A stretch of 64,000 nucleotides of DNA, from contig CM042016.1 in the NCBI GenBank assembly GCA_023525715.1, positions 64,805,382-64,869,381 of the forward strand, written 5' to 3'. Origin of the DNA: Cichorium intybus (taxonomy: Eukaryota; Streptophyta; Magnoliopsida; Asterales; Asteraceae). Under the pieces are notes generated by a model. It made no database searches and was not told the origin of the DNA. It saw only the letters and a program-made list of their open reading frames with translations. Shown here in pieces: positions 15,201 to 30,200 of the stretch; position 1 is the stretch's first letter, and each line of letters starts with the position of its first letter. The translations under genes and the position numbers were made by a program.

Positions 15201-16112
15201 TTTCAAGTGACTGATCTCTTGACTTTTCAACCATATCATCTCCATGGGTTGATTTATGGAATCTTTCACGATCGTACCTTTCATCTTTCGACTTTTCACT
15301 AACTTTGTCAAAATCAACGTGATGTTTCTCAAGTTTCTCAAGTGCCACGTGTCTCTCTCTATCGGGGTCCACGTCATGTTCCCCTTTGCGCCGTTTAATA
15401 AACCGGTCATGTTCTTCAGCTGGGCTCGTTCGTTTTGTCGGTTTATCGTTAGATTTCGATGCAATAACTACATTCGTCCGTGGAGAATGCGAGGGTCGAG
15501 ATGACGACCGTTTTTGGGCATCGTTGGGTTCCGTGGATTCCGGGAGTTTCGAAACCGCGGTCTCCGCCTCTGATGATCTTGTGGAGGGTGCGGGTGCGGG
15601 TGTGGGTGCGGACCCTTTCGATGGGACCGAGCCAACCGGTGCACCGGACTCGTCTCGATCATTCGAGCCTCTCCCAATAGCTTTACTTTTAGCTTCGTTT
15701 TTTACAACATCCTGCTTTGGTTGCTTCGATACAGACGTGGCAGGCACCGACCTCTTGGCGGTACTTTTTGAAGAATTGTCGTTCCCGGAATCATCAATCT
15801 GTTTATGACTGGATGGTCCAGGTGGCATGGAAGCATCTGAACCGTTACTTAGTGAACCACCTTTTACTTTGTGTGAGCCACTTTCGTGTTTATTTTCCGA
15901 GGGTTTTGTTCTTGATGTGGGGTTAGGTCTACCACTTGCGGTTTCGCTTGGCGGCACGTTACTTGTTACTGTAGCGACATAAACGGATTTTGAAGCTAGC
16001 GATGGTGCGGGTTTCAAATCAAGATACCCCATTCCAAATTCTTCTTCTATAACCCATGAAGGCTGTACAAACAACATGGAACGACATCAGTACGTCCATA
16101 CAATAATTATAG

Positions 16113-16113
<1 letters not shown>

Positions 16114-16199
<86 letters not shown>
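16114..16199. repeat. (TA)n microsatellite left of MITE copy 2
   Basis: About 86 bases of TA repeat. Confidence 0.97.

Positions 16200-18178
<1,979 letters not shown>

Positions 18179-18249
<71 letters not shown>
18179..18249. repeat. (TA)n microsatellite downstream of THO2
   Basis: About 71 bases of TA repeat, 565 bases beyond the THO2 stop codon. Confidence 0.97.
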
Positions 18250-18253
<4 letters not shown>

Positions 18254-18813
18254 GCCTCTCAACATCAATAATCTTTCAAAACCAAACAGAAACCTTCTGA
18301 AAGGCTTGCAAGAGCCCACATTAATATTTTATTAAATAACAAGTTTACTTGTTTAAATCAAGTTATTACTATACAAAGAAAAGACACTCGTGAAATTTAG
18401 GATGATGAATGAGTCAAAACTTTGGACAAGTTATGTAGCAAGAAAGAGAATTAAGGTTACAAATGTACATAACCAAAGGAAAAAGCTTTCTACCAGAGTG
18501 AAGTCTAAATGCTTTAGAGAATGTATTACCATACACAAACGATGAACCCCCAGAAATGAGGAATGGTAAACATATGGTTACATGGTGGCACAAGAGCAAA
18601 AGCTCGTGGGTTTATGGTTTGTAACAGAAGTCGAATATCAATATGAAAGCCCTATTTGCGGTGCCTTCTCTTTGGTTCCCCTCTCTGCCTTTTATCCTCT
18701 TCCCATTCTCTGTCATACATTCTAAACAACAGTGTTTAAGGAGAAACATTTATTTAGAACAATGCTTACGAAACATTTATTTAGAACAATGCTTACTGGG
18801 TCAGACCTCTTAC
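18250..18813 (-). other. THO2 3' untranslated/flanking sequence
   Basis: It follows the THO2 stop codon on the minus strand and is duplicated almost exactly at 9110-9646. AT-rich runs are compatible with polyadenylation, but I cannot place the transcript end. It contains a short internal repeat (GAAACATTTATTTAGAA twice near 18745-18790) that is single in the duplicate copy. Confidence 0.6.
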
Positions 18814-21800
18814 TCATTCAGGTCTGAAACTATTATTAGAATTGAAATAGGTGGAAGGATACGGGTCGGAATCACGACGATTCATCTTGGCGGGTACATC
18901 TTTTCCATGCATACGGGTACCTGGTTCTTCTATGTAAACGGGGCGTTGAAGAATGGGTGCTTTGCGGTCGGCCCTATCCCTCATATCATATGATGATGGT
19001 GTCATGTTGATATTAAGGGGTGGAGCTGCGGGAGAGTACTCCCCCGCCTCCGCCAGATGCTCCCGTTTCAGTTTCCGTCTTTTCGAACCATTCGGATCCA
19101 CTTCCTCTTTTATAGGATTCACCTTTTCCCGATCTCCATCCCGCTCCCGCTCTCGTTCTCGTTCTCGTTCATCAATCTACCATCACAGATTCATGGTTTA
19201 ATTAATTGAGTGGGTAAATGCAAAAAGGAAATTAATTTAATTACCTTTGTCGAAAAACCGTCGCGTTCATCTCGCTTTCGGTCTCGAAATTCTTCTTCTC
19301 TTCTTCGTTTTGCATCTTCTTGAGAAGCCAAAAGATTCTCCTCGGATCGTCTCCGTTCCCGGTCATCATGTTTTGGAGACAACCGTTGCGAATGTCTCGC
19401 CGTCCCAAACCTTCTATCGCCATCTTCATCTCTTCTATTTCCCGTTACCGACTGCGGCACCAGATGTGGTGGCAGGTGCGGCGGCAGAGGCGGCGGCGGC
19501 GGTAAACTATGCCCACGAGACCGATCATCACCATGCGACCCCGACTTCTCAGCCGGAACGTCATTATACCGCTGCTTACTTCTTTCATCTTTACCTCTAT
19601 CAACCGACCGCTCTCTACTGTATCTTTCAAGTGACCGATCTCTCGACTTTTCAATCGTATCATCTCCATGTGATGATGATTTATCGAATCTTTCACGATC
19701 GTACCTTTCATCTTTCGACTTTTCACTAACTTTGTCAAAATCAACGTGATGTTTCTCAAGTTTCTCAAGTGCCACGTGTCTCTCTCTATCGGGGTCCACG
19801 TCATGTTCCCCTTTGCGCCGTTTAATAAACCGGTCCTGTTCTTCGGCTGGGCTCGTTCTCTTTGTCGGTTTATCGTTAGATTTCGAGGCAATAACGACAT
19901 CCGTCCGCGGAGAATGAGAGGGTCGAGATGACGACCGTTTTTGCGCATCGTTGGGTTCCGTGGATTCGGGGAGTTTCGAAACCGCGGTCTCCGCCTCTGA
20001 TGATCTTGTGGAGGGTGCGGGTGCGGGTGCGGACCCTTTTGATGGGACCGAGCCAACCGGTGCACCGGACTCGTCTCGGTCATTCGAGCCTCTCCCAATA
20101 GCTTTACTTTTAGCTTCATTTTTTACAACATCCTGCTTTGGTTGCTTCGATACAGATGTGGCAGGCACCGACCTCTTGGCGGTACTTTTTGCAGAATTGT
20201 CGTTCCCGGAATCATCAATCTGTTTATGACTGGATGGTCCAGGTGGCATAGAAGCATCTGAACCGTTACTTAGTGAACCACCTTTTACTTTTTCATGTTT
20301 ATTTTCCGAGGGTTTTGCTCTTGATGTACCACTTGCGGTTTCACTTGGCGGCACGTTACTTGTTACGGAAGCAACATAAACGGATTTTGAAGCTAGTGAT
20401 GGTGCGGGTTTCAAATCAAGATACCCCATTCCAAATTCTTCTTCTGTAACCCATGAAGGCTGTACAAACAACATGGAACCACATCAGTATGTAAAAAAAA
20501 AAAAAGGATTATAAATTTGTTTAACTTTAATATCACCTTTCGAGCAGCTAAAGCTGCAGCAACACCGGTAGCCAACACCTTTAGGTCTTCTCTTTCGTCA
20601 CTTTTAAGTTTAGCTACCTGACAGAATTCGGGAAATAATAAAAAATTAATATGAGTATGGTATTAAATAGATATGTGAAGTGAGACAAGCGTTTTTACCC
20701 TTTTTTCAAGGTTGATCCCGGATTTTCTAGTAACGGGGAAAACATTTGAGACTTTTGTAAGCAAAATAAGAGCATTCCGAATCTCCATGTACTCTACAGA
20801 TTCCAAGCACTGAATCAGTAATCTTGTGATTCTTTGACTCCATTTCCAGTGCACCTTTCAGCAGTAAAACGACACAATAGAGATTATAGTTAATCACAGG
20901 AAGATTTTCTGTATCTAATGTCTACGAGATTCTTATCATAATGAAATTTTCATTTACCTATAGTTATTTATTAGTGTATCAACTCCAGAAATCAGTAATG
21001 GCTTAAAAGATACACAAAAGTAGAGTAAACTACAGTTTTGGTCCTAGTTTTAAATATCATGCACTGGTGGTCCCTATGGTTTCCAAATCATTCATTTTTG
21101 GTCCATGTGGTTTTCAAATCTTTCACTTTTGGTCCCTCCCTCTGTTTCTGTTTGTGTAAACCACAAGGACCAAAAGTGAAAGATTTGGAAACCATAGTGA
21201 CCACCGGTGCAAGATTTTCAAAACTAGGACTAAAACTGTAATTTTGTGCAAACCACAGGGACCAAAAGTGAAAGATTTGGAAACCATAGTGACCACCGGT
21301 GCAAGATTTTCAAAGCTAGGACTAAAACTGTAATTTTGTGTAAACCACAGGGACCAAAAGTGAAAGATTTAGAAACCATAGTGACCACCGGTGCAAGATT
21401 TTCAAAACTAGGACTAAAAATGTAATTTTGTGTAAACCACAGGGACCAAAACTGAAATTTACTCCACAAAAGCATGTCCGAATTCGGAATTCCAATTATT
21501 TCATGTTTGATAACATAATAAATACAAGCTCATGATTTGCAACTCACCTTAATGAATTGGCTATACGTGACACGCTGGCTATTTGGGTATCTGTAATAAA
21601 CAGCAAATCCAGGCATGTTTCCACACTCGCGTTCATATATAGATTCATCACTCTGTCAAAGGTGCAATCAGTTAGTGTTGAAAAAAGTTAAACAGAACAG
21701 GATCAAGTGTACAGTGTACAGTGTACCTTCCAATAATAGGCTGTCTTAAGGGTCTCGAACAGAAACCTACCAAGGCGACCGACTTCATATTCAGTGCAAC

Positions 21801-24239
21801 AGCAAATCATCGGTTGTAAAGTTTTACATATAAGGACATCAATATGATTAACCGTGTTAAAAAACGGTGTGCCAAGAGAGTGAAGGGTGTGCACAAACAT
21901 GGCACAATACACGGCATCAGGCATGCTGAATGTACACCGTGGAAATATACATCGTTGAAGAAACTCCATGTTGATTTTCAATGTATCGGGACAGGAACTC
22001 AACCATTTATCTTTCTCGCGGGCTAACCGTCTATGAACCGAGGCGACGTTTTCTTCGTGTTTTTGGAGTTCGGCGGTTAGCCGGTCTAATGATTCTTGGA
22101 TTCTTTCTTTGTCTTTTTTTCGTTTAGTGATTGCAGAATTGGAGTTGTCGGAAAGCTCTTCTAAAGCTTTAAGGGCGGCGTGTTGTTTGGTTATTTCGGA
22201 CTCGTAACGAGTTCTAGGAACGTAGAGATCGTAGAGGGTTAGACCCCAAAAGGTTGCGTATAAATCAGGAGAGAGACTGTTCCATGCTTTAGAAGGTAAT
22301 ACCGTTCTAACTGTATCTAGAAGATCTGACCACCTACCAGAAACAAGATTTGAATATTAAACCATCATAATCGGTATAGCAATAATAATAATAATAGTAA
22401 TAATTACATTATGGGTTTGTGGGGAGGACCAAGTTCGAGTATAAGTTTTGGGGAGACATCTGTGGGTTCGTTTTCCTTCACTGTACTTGTCATTTCATCA
22501 CAATCCAAAGGCCAAAGAACATCGGATGTAGTCTGACATCTGAATAGCCGCATCACAGGCCGATAAATCAAGAATGCAACCTGTATAACAAAGACACCAA
22601 TCACCATTAAGAAACAATAAAAATCAGGGTTAATTGCAAAAAAGGAGCGTTGATTTGTTTATTATATTTATAGCATCCATGTTTCATCTCTTCTTGTTAT
22701 AGTGTATTATAGGCTGCATTATCATCCAAACATAAAGCAATTTTGCTGCTATAATAGGGTATAATATAATATAACTAGATAGGAAATCCGCGCGTTGCTG
22801 CGGTCATTAGAAAACAATTTGGAAAAAGAATATGGGGACACAATTTGGAAAACAAAGCTGTTAAAAGAAGAACGATTTGTAAAATCGAAAAAATCTATAA
22901 AAAAACATTAAAACAAATATATAAAACCGGGAAAATTTACAATCTTACGTAGAAAACAAAAAGGATTTAGAAATAGTCATAAAAAACTAAATTTGTACAA
23001 ATAAGTTGGAAATTTTTTTTTGTATGGAAGTAAGTTTTAAAAAATGGAAAAAAAATTGAAAAATAAGTTGTAGAAAATATGAAAAAAGTTTGCACAAAAT
23101 AAACGTGCACTCTTGCGTGAACCAAGACGTCCATTCTTACGTGAACCAGTTTCTTTTTTTTTCTTAAAAAAACGAAAATTGTAGAAATAGAAAATTAGAC
23201 GTGGCAAATTATAAAAATTGGCCAAAAGCGTAAAAAATTTGCCGGGGGCATAAATTGTAATAAGGAAAAACCGGATACGGCAAAGGGTGAAAAATGGAAG
23301 TTTTGGCTAAAAATGTTGAAATGTAAACTTGATGGGGCAAAGTGAAACAATATTGGTGCATGTTAGTCTAAGGTGCATGTTAGCAAATGTGTTGGTGCAT
23401 GTTAGCATATAATGTCTTGAATTAGAAAAAAAGTTTAAATTGGGAAAAAAAAAACTGCAAACCTCAGGTTCAAGGTGGTATGAGTGTATGAGATCATGAA
23501 GATTAGGAACCAGCTGAGCATATGAGGTTATTGTAGTCATTGCACCAGATAAGAATTCCACATATTGTAAAAGGGATCCATGACATCTATCCAACTGTTC
23601 ACAAACCATCTTAATGTGAGGAGAGTCGGCCTCAATCACAACCCTGCACACCACACAATAATTGACATCTGTCATGGAAAAATTCAAGTCATGTAAAATG
23701 CTATAATAGATAAGAAAATAGACTCACACAGCACGATGCTGAGCAATAAGTAGCAAAAGTGGAATTGCCAACTTGGGCTCGTCTTTTGGAAGCAATGAAT
23801 CACGTAGCCTGTTGGTGGATTTCATTAACGCCTGCAAAAAAAGAAAAATCCAACTTCAATATTCCAGAAAGGACCTAAAGATGTTGATTATAATAAATAA
23901 TAATGTAAACATGTTGACCTTATTGTTGCGGGTTGCTCCAAAAGAAGTAGCTTGATAACGTAGAGTCTCGCTTCCTGCCATGGCATCCAACTGGTCTTCA
24001 GTCATGTTCTCTGTGTACTGGACATTAGCCATTTGTTGGATAAGTTCCTGCATCAACATTCATGAAATATGCATAAATTCAAGGCCAAAAAAACAAGATA
24101 AAAAGGAGACCAAAAAGCATAATTTCCACCTGCAGGAGAACAAGCTCGATCCCACTTCCTTTTTTCAACTGATTTACCAGATACTGAAATAGACCCCTCA
24201 GTTCCATCGATGGGTACTTCTTACACCTGCAAAAGTAAC

Positions 24240-24271
<32 letters not shown>

Positions 24272-27200
24272 AATTAACTGTCTACTACACTTGAAGTAGG
24301 GAATATGAATGGGCACATGAATCATAGAAATGATCATAAAATAAACAACTACAAGGCAAGAAGTTATTACAATAGCTTATGAGAGTACATTTTCATTCAC
24401 CAAGAATCAAATTTTATAGGAATGTTTATATGAATTCAACAAAGAAGAAAAGCTATCTAGATTCTAGCCCATATGACAAGGAAATACAATAAAAAGTTTT
24501 ATTCAAGTGAAGTTATTTGACATGTTTAGTTTGTATCTTGATGCAGTAACATATGTATTAGTAATCTAGTTTTCTGCAAAAGAAATGTAGAGGTATTTTC
24601 TTTTAGCAAGAAAGCACATCAATACCACCATGTACCTGACCTGAGGTGTGACTACCGGATTATGAGGTACAAGAATACACATAACATGCCAAGCCTCTCA
24701 TCAATATCATATGAAAGAGCAGCATCAAATCCTCAACAGCTTTTAGTAATAGTTTAGCATTTAGACTCATCTACCTTCAACTTCAGGTGGTATATATCAT
24801 ATATGAATGAATGAATGTCTTTAACAAAAGTTACTTGTGCAGCATTTCTGAATTATCAAAACCAACCAAAAATCCACCATGCTGAAAGTCCCTTGTTCTC
24901 TCTCTACTATAAGTAGGTTGCCCATTAATCTTCCCCCATTGTTTCCTTACAACTTTTTTTAGTACAAGAAGGGCCACAAAAAAGTTGGTTTCAGATGTTA
25001 ATAACTTAATATTGTATTGTGACTCCAACCAATAAGAGAAGTACACGTATCGAACTAACAACCAGCAAGTGAACAGAACATCTGAAAACATGTAGCAGTC
25101 TTCAACCACCAAAAGAAGCACGTGATATAAGATTTCAAACCCATCATAAAGCCCCAAAAAGAAGACCAATTGCACCCCATTTCAATTGAAAACTTTCGGT
25201 CTATCTTGCCCCTGAAATCCCTACTTCACCCGTAGCCAGCAAAAAGAAAAAACTGAAGTACTTGTTTTCTAGAACTACAAACTCTTGAACATAGTATTCC
25301 CACAAGAAAGAAATTCCATATAACAACTTCATCTTTTGAAAGTGAATCAAACCGAAACCGCAACCCGATTATTGCTTTTCAAGTTGAAGTAAGCATGCTG
25401 CTGAATGAAACCGCAACCCGATCGGATAACTCTATGAACAAGGACACTTTATATTGGTAAAAACTTATCAATTACTTAGTCACAGGGTGCCAAACATAAT
25501 ATACTGCCTCACAGCATAAATAATGAGTTAAGGTCTATATACACTGAAAATCCTAAGCAAGGTAATTATGTTCCAAATGGAAGGCACATAAAGATCTAGG
25601 AGCGTAAAATATGTATATATTAATTAATCAAGACAGATATAAATAAAAAAGAGGATGAAAGGGAAAAGATTACTTACAAATGACCCCAAAATGATGCCAA
25701 AGACTGAAGCCAATCTGATAGGTTAAGGCCATCATCTTTTAGCTTTTCGCGACCACCTTGTACAAGCCGTTCGATCACAACATATTCCAAAATATCATAC
25801 TCCAGCTGTACAAAGATTCAATTTTGATTGTTGACACAGAATAACAATCGACAAAATACATAAACCTAAATTTACTGATCAACTAGTAAAGCATGAAGAA
25901 GATAATGAGATTATATACAGACCTGAGTCAAATATTTGAATGCATCTACAACTGGAGCAATCATGTCCCTGTATGCCTCTATCTGTAAGAGAGAGTATGT
26001 TAACTTCTAGAACGCAGAAAGAGACACTTAAAAAGAAGACCCATCGAACTTTTCATTTTGCATCTATTTGGTCCCTTAAGTTTTTTCCTTGCTGTCTAGG
26101 GACTTAATGTTTATACAATTGGTCACCCTAGCAACATGCATCTAAATGGTCCCTGAACTTTTTCAGATTTTTTCCTATTACCTGGTTTTTGAAACCTTAA
26201 GCCCCTAAGGAGCAAGGAAAAAACCTAAGTGACCAAATAGATGCAAAATGAAAAGTTCGATGGGTTACTGTAGCATTATCCCTAAAAAGAAGTAAGCCTC
26301 GTGAATTGAAACCTGGTGCACAATTGTTCTAAGCACAGTCATGGGATTGGCATGAGCTAACTTTGCAACCATTCTTCCAAGCTGTTTTAGATTTTCCTTT
26401 GCAAGCCGTTTCAAGATCCTTCTGGTGTCCAACTGCAAAAGTAAAAAAAAAAAAAAAACATTTGCAAATTATTCTAGAATGATGAAAGCAAGAGGGATAG
26501 AATGTATATAACCTTTGCTGTCTGTTTTGCAGATAGAACCATGGGGCTACACTCATCATCCTTCTCCCATTCGCCATATAAACGATACCTTGCCTAACAA
26601 CATCAACATGAGATGGAAGTTGTAAGAGATATTTAGGGTGCGTTTGGTTCACAGAATGTTTAGAAAGGAATGGAATCTTTTGGATGAATTGGAATCTCTA
26701 AAGCGTTTGGTTGACAAGGAATGAAATGAAATTATTAGCTGATTTCTATTTGGTTTGCAAATTTTATTGAAGGAATTGGAATGAAAAAGTATATAAAATG
26801 ACTAAACTACCCTTTATTAGGTTAAATATGTCATTTTAATTGGAGATAAGAAAAGATAAACAATGACTAAACTACCCTTTATAAGGTTAAATATGTCATT
26901 CTAATTGGAGATAAGAAAAGATAAACAATGACTAAACTACCCTTTATAAGGTTAAATATGTCATTCTAATTGGAGATAAGAAAAGATAAACAATGACTAA
27001 ACTACCCTTTATAAGGTTAAATATGTCATTCTAATTGGAGATAAGAAAAGATAAACAATGACTAAACTACCCTTTATAAGGTTAAATATGTCATTTTAAT
27101 TGATGATAAGAAAAGATAAACAATGGAATTTGAATTATTTGGCATTATCCAAAGGAATGATGGATTCAATCGTATATGGAATTTGATGGAATCTTATACA

Positions 27201-30200
27201 ACTCCATTCCATCAAATTTCCAATCAAACACGTTTTGAACGAAATTTCGCTTTCCAATTCCTTTGAATTCCATCAGAATACTTGAAACAAACACACGCCC
27301 TTAGTGTTTGAAATTTCAATACAAGACCAAATTGCGAACCTCATATGGAAGGAGACTCAGTACGGCCCAGATCTCTTGTCCAACTGCCGGATTTGCTGGT
27401 ATCAACTGCAATGAAGGAAGTAGACACGCACCAAGCGCTTCCTCAAGGTTCAACCTAGCTTCCTTTAGGTGGAGCCGTGAAGTTGTTCCATTTCCTTCTA
27501 AATTAGATGAACTCTTCACTGCAGATTGGTAATAACCTCTCAGCACTCTGCATACCTAATCAACGCATGTTTGTTTATATCAACCATTTAGCAAAAACAA
27601 AACTGATATTTCTCCTAAAATATTAAAGAGAAATCTCTAAAAAGGTCCCATTGCTTTGGGCCAATTTATGAAAAAGTCTCGAAATTAATTTTATTTACAG
27701 AAAAGGACAACATACCGGCTAACATATTCATTTTAGCCCTTTCATCCGGTTTACCAGGTTTCCTAGATTAGAAATTTTCAGTAAAGACCCACTATTTTTT
27801 GTCAGTTTATGAAAAAATCCCAATGTTGAATCTTTTTTTACACAAAATAATAGGACTTTTTCATAAACAGACCCAAAATGATTGGACTTTATTGGAGATT
27901 TCCAATTCAAGAAACCTGGTAAACCGGAAGAAAGGGCTAAACTGAATACGTTAGCCGGTATGTTGTCCTTTTCTGTAAATAAAATTAATTTTGGAACTTT
28001 TTCATAAATTGGCTCAAAAAAAAAAAAAAAAAAAAAAAGCCAAACCTTCTGCAGAAGCAAGGTATCACGATGAAGATAGGGTCCAACACAAGTAAGCATC
28101 TCAAATAGCTCTTTAGGGAGATCAATGAATGATGTTTTAATGGAGTTGCTTTCTGTTTCCATGAGATCAAAAGCTTCATGCTGTGGTTGACGAACAAGTT
28201 CATACGCAGGAGAGATTGTTTTCTCGATAAGCCTGCACATACCAAAACATGAGAAATTCCACAAATAACAATCAATTCTTGGTTTAAAGATACACGATTT
28301 ACCTCAAAAGTCCATCACAAATCCGAATATGTTCAACAGGATTGAGTGGCAAGAGACGTCGGAATAGGATATTGGCATGATACCTGTAAGGGAACCGAAC
28401 CAACAAACCAAAACACAAAGCCAAATTATAAGTATGGGAAAACAAAGAGGGAAAATATTATTATTACAGAAGGTTTAGTTTACCAGTCATCAACAAAAAG
28501 GAAACCAATAAGTAAGCCCAAGGTTTGACTTTTTTCAAGCTCTGAAGAACGTTCTGTAACAGCCTCACTTTCCATATCAAGAGCAGCAAAAAGATCTACG
28601 GTTACATCTCCTTGTTTTTCATCATCCATTAGATCTTTTCCAGTTGCAGCCAGGTTGATTTTGCCAATTTTATTCGCCTGTGTATAACAAAACAATGTGT
28701 TCTCTAGTTTTTTGAGGACGGAAATTTTCAACTGGTTTATTCTTTCAAATCTTTCAATCTAATTTTGATAAATAAAAAAAAAAGAGAGGGCAAAAGGTTT
28801 TATAATTTTGTCCCTCTTTTTCTACCCTGATTTATCAACCACCAAAAAGAATGGAGACATATATAATCATGTGTGCAGACAAATGCATTAAAAGAAGGGA
28901 TATGAAACCGATATATTCTCCAGGATTTAGCAGTGTAAATTTTGTAAAACAACAAATGCAATAATAGCCCACATCCATAGTCATGTATAGAAGCAATTAT
29001 GGAAATGTACATATCATTTAAGTTTATTTACCTCTTCAAGTCTCTTCGCTGAAAAAACATTATAATGCTCAAATGCTTCATCATCACTTGGGAGTAAATG
29101 TGCATATCTGAGTCACAAAAGGTAGTTCAAAAGTCTATCAGGAGAAGTGGCTTGAAAATATCAAGTAAAAAACAAGTACATTATAATGATATTGCTCGAT
29201 TCTTAAATTTTGTTGAAAGCAAAAACAAACTGGATGAATCATGCGCAATACTCACATGCTATCAAGATCGATAAATTCTTCTTTGATGAGTATTGCAGTA
29301 AGCTGATAGAGCCCAAAGGGTACAGTACTATTCACTTCCAAACGCTGATAATATTGGAACTTGAAACCAAGAATTTGTGAAGCATTAGACTGCAAGAAAC
29401 AAGGAGATATTGGTCAATTTCAATTCCTTTTGATATTTTACAGCTAACATTTCAGATTATAAAAAACACCTTGGGAAAAATAGGAATCAGGTTCAAGAAG
29501 ACATTGTTATCCGGCTGAAGTTCGAAACACTCCAATACCTAAAACCCCACACCAGTAAATTAAAAAAATTCATTTATTGTAATGTTAAAAGTTGAAACAA
29601 AAGAAACACTTACAATGTCAAACACACGGTTTGGATCCAAATTGAAGTGCCCAATTAATGACTGCAAATAATCAATTAGTTAAAAAAAAAAAAAAAATAC
29701 TTGAGTGGTTAAAGATGATGTTAAACCTTGATTATGCCAACTGTTGCTGCTGATGTATTTTGAGAACAAACTTCCGAACCTTGACAAAGAAGGGTAACCT
29801 ACAATTTGAAAAAATAAATATCATTGTCAAGATAAAAAGGAGTAAATAGTAACACTGAATACCAGTTTGGCATAGCCTTCACTTTCTTCTCGAAGAAGGT
29901 TGAATTTGGTTTGTTGATAAAGAAGACGGGTGTTGACCCTGACCTGTAAAAGTCAACAGCAAATTGACTACCCGAAAGCTGATGTAGTTTAATCAAATAC
30001 AACGTTTTTACTGATGTAAAATCCAATTATACAAGTAACTCTTTGAGATTAATCTATCTACCTCTTTTGACTTCAAATCAGTGGCCTTTATCTTAATCAT
30101 CTCCGAATCCCATAGAAATTCTTCCTCACACCGTTCATGGAACAGCCTCAAAGAGACCACAGAATGTTCCACCATCCACTTTGCCTAAAAAAGCACAAAA

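Larger units (their letters stand above)
9110..16062 (-). pseudogene. Truncated duplicate of the THO2 3' end, split by copia C1
   Basis: Reading on the minus strand, 16062-15206 and 10333-10078 correspond to THO2 exon 28, 10009-9647 to the last exon with its stop, and 9646-9110 to the 3' flank. It lacks the first 27 exons and any promoter. A copia element with a TTTCA target duplication splits exon 28. A 129-base stretch present in the real gene (19337-19465) is deleted here near 10168, at a shared AGAT. The copy retains a few in-frame codons that the intact gene lacks (near 15880 and 15930), so it may preserve an older allele. Not expected to make a functional THO2 protein. Confidence 0.92.

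Noticed and set aside
24831..25175. 114-codon minus-strand open frame in THO2 intron 18
   Set aside because: It lies wholly inside a well-defined intron, is not homologous to THO2 of other plants, and its composition is not protein-like.
26801..27125. Regular 65-base repeats that might suggest a CRISPR-like array
   Set aside because: The units are contiguous with no unique spacers, lie in a plant intron inside a MITE, and no cas gene exists nearby.
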